From NCBI RefSeq assembly GCF_003597395.2, contig NC_133776.1:39515722-39579721 (forward strand): a stretch of 64,000 nucleotides of DNA. The letters are read 5' to 3'. Both the position numbers and the translations under genes were made by a program. This DNA comes from Chelonoidis abingdonii. Lineage: Eukaryota; Chordata; Testudines; Testudinidae. Each line of letters begins with the position of its first letter. Position 1 is the first letter of the stretch. Under the pieces are notes generated by a model that worked only from the letters and a program-made list of their open reading frames with translations, made no database searches and was not told the DNA's origin. Positions 60,891 to 64,000 of this stretch are shown here, in pieces.

Positions 60891-62425
60891 CCCTTGTAGG
60901 CTCCCTAACTGTTTACAGAGAAGTGGTTTCATTTGGTTTTAAGTTTCTAGTTTTGCCATTTATCCCTTCACCTTCCCAGTTAACCAATCAAGTAAAACTA
61001 GAAAACGCATCTGAATTTTTTGGTTTGAATGTGTTTTCATAATTTATTTATTATGGTGCTGCAATTTGTGATTTCAGTGAGTCTGTAAATTATCATAACC
61101 TTGTATTAGTGGGGTTAATATGCTGAATTGTTATAATAGTACCCAGAAAGGGCAAGGAGAGACAGATCTCCAATGATATGGCTCTAAGTCCACATAGTGT
61201 TTGAGTGAGTAGGTAGTTTCCTCCCCCAGACCAGTCGCCAAGTTCTTCTTCAGTTCATCCATCTGCAATCTGTTCCCTCTGCTTCACATTGGTGATGAAT
61301 TATACTCCACTTCCTCAGTCTAATCCTTTTCATTTATTTATATTTTATGGAGGAAACATAAAAGACGCCTCATAAAAATCCAACTGTTTTTGATAAACCT
61401 TGTCATGTGCAAATAATGGAGCCTTGTCAAGCATAAGCCCTGCTGGAAATTTATGCCTTCTAATAATAATAATAAAAAAGAAGAAAATCAGAAACAAATA
61501 AGGAATATATTGAATTAGATTCAAAGCATGTTTATCGCTTTTACTTGGTTGCTGTAAAGTATTTATATCTTTAAAAAGAAAAGTTTGTGCGTGTTAGTGT
61601 GACTAAAATACCATGCTGTGCTTGAACTCTGGAATCTTTCGTAGGATGGAAATATACAGTTCCTTATTCTTTATCCAGAACTGACTCTCTTGTTTCTAAG
61701 ACTGGGGGTGGGGAGAGGGGTTTGATGTTGGGAAGAAACATTTTGACACTGAAGCATTCTGTTAATATGGAATCAGGCTAATGAGAGGTCTGGGCAATAA
61801 GATGAGTTGCTGTTCATTCAAGGATCAGTTTGGGTTTAGCAAACCCAATTTTGGAGAGACTGTTTTAAGATGAATTGGTCAGGGTCAGTTTTTACTAGAA
61901 TACCAGAGTTCCTATAGCAGCAAGTATCCCTGATAACAGACAACAGGTCTACGTGTTGCCCACAGCTGACAGTCACATTTGTTATTCTTTGCAGTTTAAG
62001 TACACAGATAGAGACCTGATAATGTGTGGACAAGGATAAAATCCAAGGAAGCCCAGTCGAACTAGCCTCTAATTAAAATCTTCAGATATCTCTTAACTTG
62101 AAGCCATTTTATTTCCTATTACAATTTTTGCTTTGAAAATAAGGCAAAATTGAATGTTCATGGCTCACTTACAATACTACTAAACATTTATGTAGCACTC
62201 TATGTCAATGAATCAATGAGACCATTTGGGAAGCAAGGTTCTATGCAAAGTGAGTAAAGATGGCAAAATCTAATCCCAACAAATTATTCCCTCCATCTCT
62301 TAAAGAAAGCCAAAGCAGGCTTCTTACCAGTAAATAGTTGTCTGAGCAGATTTCTTGTGTGGATCCACACAAGCAGATATTAATTAGTACTTCCAAGAGT
62401 GAGGATCTTCACAGGAGTAGTAATT
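60891..62425. other. Non-coding stretch, no gene seen
   Basis: AT-rich. An (AAT)n run lies at 61461-61475. No gene. Confidence 0.55.
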
Positions 62426-62427
62426 TC

Positions 62428-62520
62428 CTCATTTTGCAAATGAGGAAACCCAGTCAGAGGGATTAAGTGACACACCAGATCTGTTGGTTTGAGTTTCTGG
62501 TAGAGGTGGGATTAGAACAT
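62428..62520 (-). mobile_element. MIR core fragment
   Basis: 'cctcattttgcaaatgaggaaaccca' followed by 'gggattaagtgacacacca' and 'agaggtgggattagaac' is the reverse complement of the MIR core and B-box region. Confidence 0.65.
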
Positions 62521-63844
62521 CAAAGGAACATTCTGATGATGCTTTTAAATTTAGAGCATCTACTGTAACTGGTTGTAGGGGCATATATGGGGGGTGAAAA
62601 GAAGTTTCCCTCTGAAACATCACCCTTGAGAACATCCCTGCACTGAGGAGGGAGGAGGGAAAGAAGGGCCCTCTCTGAACAGGTTCATTTAAGGGCCTAC
62701 TTAAGATGTTTGGAGTTTGAGTACCTCAACTCCTGGGGCCCATATTAGAGTTGTGCAGAGAAAAAGAATTCCATTTCAGAGAGGATTTCAAAATTTGGTT
62801 TTATTCTGGTTTGGAACAATGCCCCAAATTTCAAAATCCTTCAAAAGGGGATGGCGCCCAGGCTCAAGGGCTGTTCCTGTGGCAGGTTGACCTGGAGTCA
62901 GACCCTGAAAGCCCTGGGGTCCCCAGCTCTGGGGCTGTTCATCTGGCAGGCTGTCAAGACCCTGAGAGCGCAGGCTGCTGTGGAGCTGTGAGCCTAGATG
63001 CATGGACTGATTCAAAACCCTGGGAGTTCTGCAGCAGGCTGAGAGATGTGTTGCAGAGGCTGTTGAGGACTTGGGTGGGCAGGATGGCAGGAAACCAGGA
63101 AGGTTTCCAATGGCACCCTACTTGCCTGCGTTCTGTTGCAACATAATCAATTAATTAAATATTAATTAAATAATTAAATAAATGATCTCTGGGAAGCGTT
63201 TAGATGTTGATACACCAGAATTCTAGGGTGGAAAAGCAATGTCAGAGAATTTATGACCTGCATCTACTCTGCTCTACTCAACGTCACGAGTCAGTGTTGA
63301 AAATGTAAAATTAACACATCAGGGATCCGGGAATATTAGTATTAATGCACTCTCTGAGATCAGACATCAAGTATTGAAACAGACACCACAGCATCTGCCC
63401 TGTGTGCACTGCTGTTACAGCTGACCTATGATGGTCGTCTTTCTACCAAAGAGGCCAAATGTTAATGCAAGAATGATCAGATTAAGACTGTAATTTACAG
63501 CATAGATCCACTATTGTAATGAAGTTTGCAACAAGATTGTAAATCCTTATCAATCAACTTTATTGAAGGTTTCGGATTATCCTCTTTAAATACTGTCGGT
63601 AGACTGTGTCTATAGCAGAAGGAAGAATTAATATACTTATCTATCTCCTGCCAAATTCTGAGTGGGGTATATAGGCACAGTCAGCTATGATACGTATCCC
63701 ATCTGTCTCTCATCTCCCTGCCTCCCAGGCACAGTCAGACCTGACTTGACAGGGATAGCTCATCTTTGGTCCATATGTGTTGGATTCTAAACAGCGGTCA
63801 AACAGAGCCAAATGTGTTGCAGCAACAGTTTTAGACAAATTGGG
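62521..63844. other. Non-coding stretch; 131-codon frame judged spurious
   Basis: The plus frame at 62751-63146 begins in AT-rich repeat-like sequence (gaggatttcaaaatttgg) and continues through a GC-rich segment with near-repeated 'ggcaggttgacc/ggcaggctgtca' phrases. No domain was recognised. An AT repeat of 'attaattaaat' units follows at 63148-63183. Confidence 0.45.
63148..63183. repeat. AT-rich simple repeat (attaa)n
   Basis: Overlapping 'attaattaaat' and 'aaataa' units, read directly. Confidence 0.8.
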
Positions 63845-63945
63845 CCTGATTCTGATCTCTCACTGGTAAAGCCTGTGTAACTTTATTTTATTTGAGTCAT
63901 TACTGATTTACGCAATATCATGGAAACTAGAATCTGGGCATGGGG
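63845..63945. mobile_element. Palindromic MITE, degraded
   Basis: 'gggcctgattctgatctctcactggtaaagcctgtgtaac' and the right-hand 'tactgatttacgcaatatcatggaaactagaatctgggc' are the arms of the same MITE group. The central 'ccattgac' has been lost. Confidence 0.55.
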
Positions 63946-64000
63946 AGGAAAAAGGGAGCTTCAGGTCCATCCACTAGTAACCCTGTAGTTTGGCCCTCAC

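Noticed and set aside
62751..63146. 131-codon plus frame
   Set aside because: It starts in repeat-like AT-rich sequence and shows no domain; composition alone explains the open frame.

Overview
This is vertebrate nuclear DNA, most likely from a turtle. It is AT-rich, has no compact operon-like coding and carries hundreds of in-frame stops. Its repeats match families I know from chelonian and other sauropsid genomes: CR1 LINEs, a tRNA-derived SINE of the tortoise type, Penelope-like elements (PLEs) ending in the 'gactaacacggct' tail, and palindromic MITEs built around 'ccattgac..tcaatgg'. The species assignment rests on recalled repeat families, not on a database search.

I find no protein-coding gene, no convincing exon, and no rRNA or functional tRNA gene. 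All long open frames are chance, antisense to repeats, or inside repeats. The window is best read as intergenic sequence or the inside of a very large intron.

Layout. 1-5 kb: CR1 ORF2 remnant at the left edge, a MITE and a SINE tail. 5.1-6.5 kb: a PLE with inverted terminal copies, GIY-YIG remnant and 11-bp target-site duplication (TSD). 6.5-24 kb: mostly unannotatable sequence with palindromic MITE fragments and one long hairpin MITE (21.8-22.1 kb). 24.5-26.7 kb: MIR-like SINE, (AC)n, a C21-bearing MITE, and a TATA-to-AATAAA unit. 32.3-34.8 kb: tRNA-SINE, solo LTR (TSD AAGCC), MITE and MIR-like SINE. 38.0-39.3 kb: hAT-type element with perfect 8-bp TSD and a C-rich minisatellite. 40.6-41.1 kb: Tigger/pogo-like element with TA TSD. 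42.5 kb: second PLE (14-bp TSD). 44.1-45.2 kb: solo LTR. 46.3-46.6 kb: GC-rich PIF/Harbinger-type MITE with TAA TSD. 48.6 kb: third PLE (12-bp TSD). 54.4-55.1 kb: CR1 3' end. 56.7 kb: MIR-like SINE. 58.8-59.5 kb: hAT-type element with an 8-bp TSD. The remaining sequence holds old, degraded repeat traces.

Nothing here forms a pathway or a clearly new system. The most informative signals are insertion footprints: three independent PLE copies, two solo LTRs and several DNA transposons whose exact boundaries can be read from their duplicated target sites.
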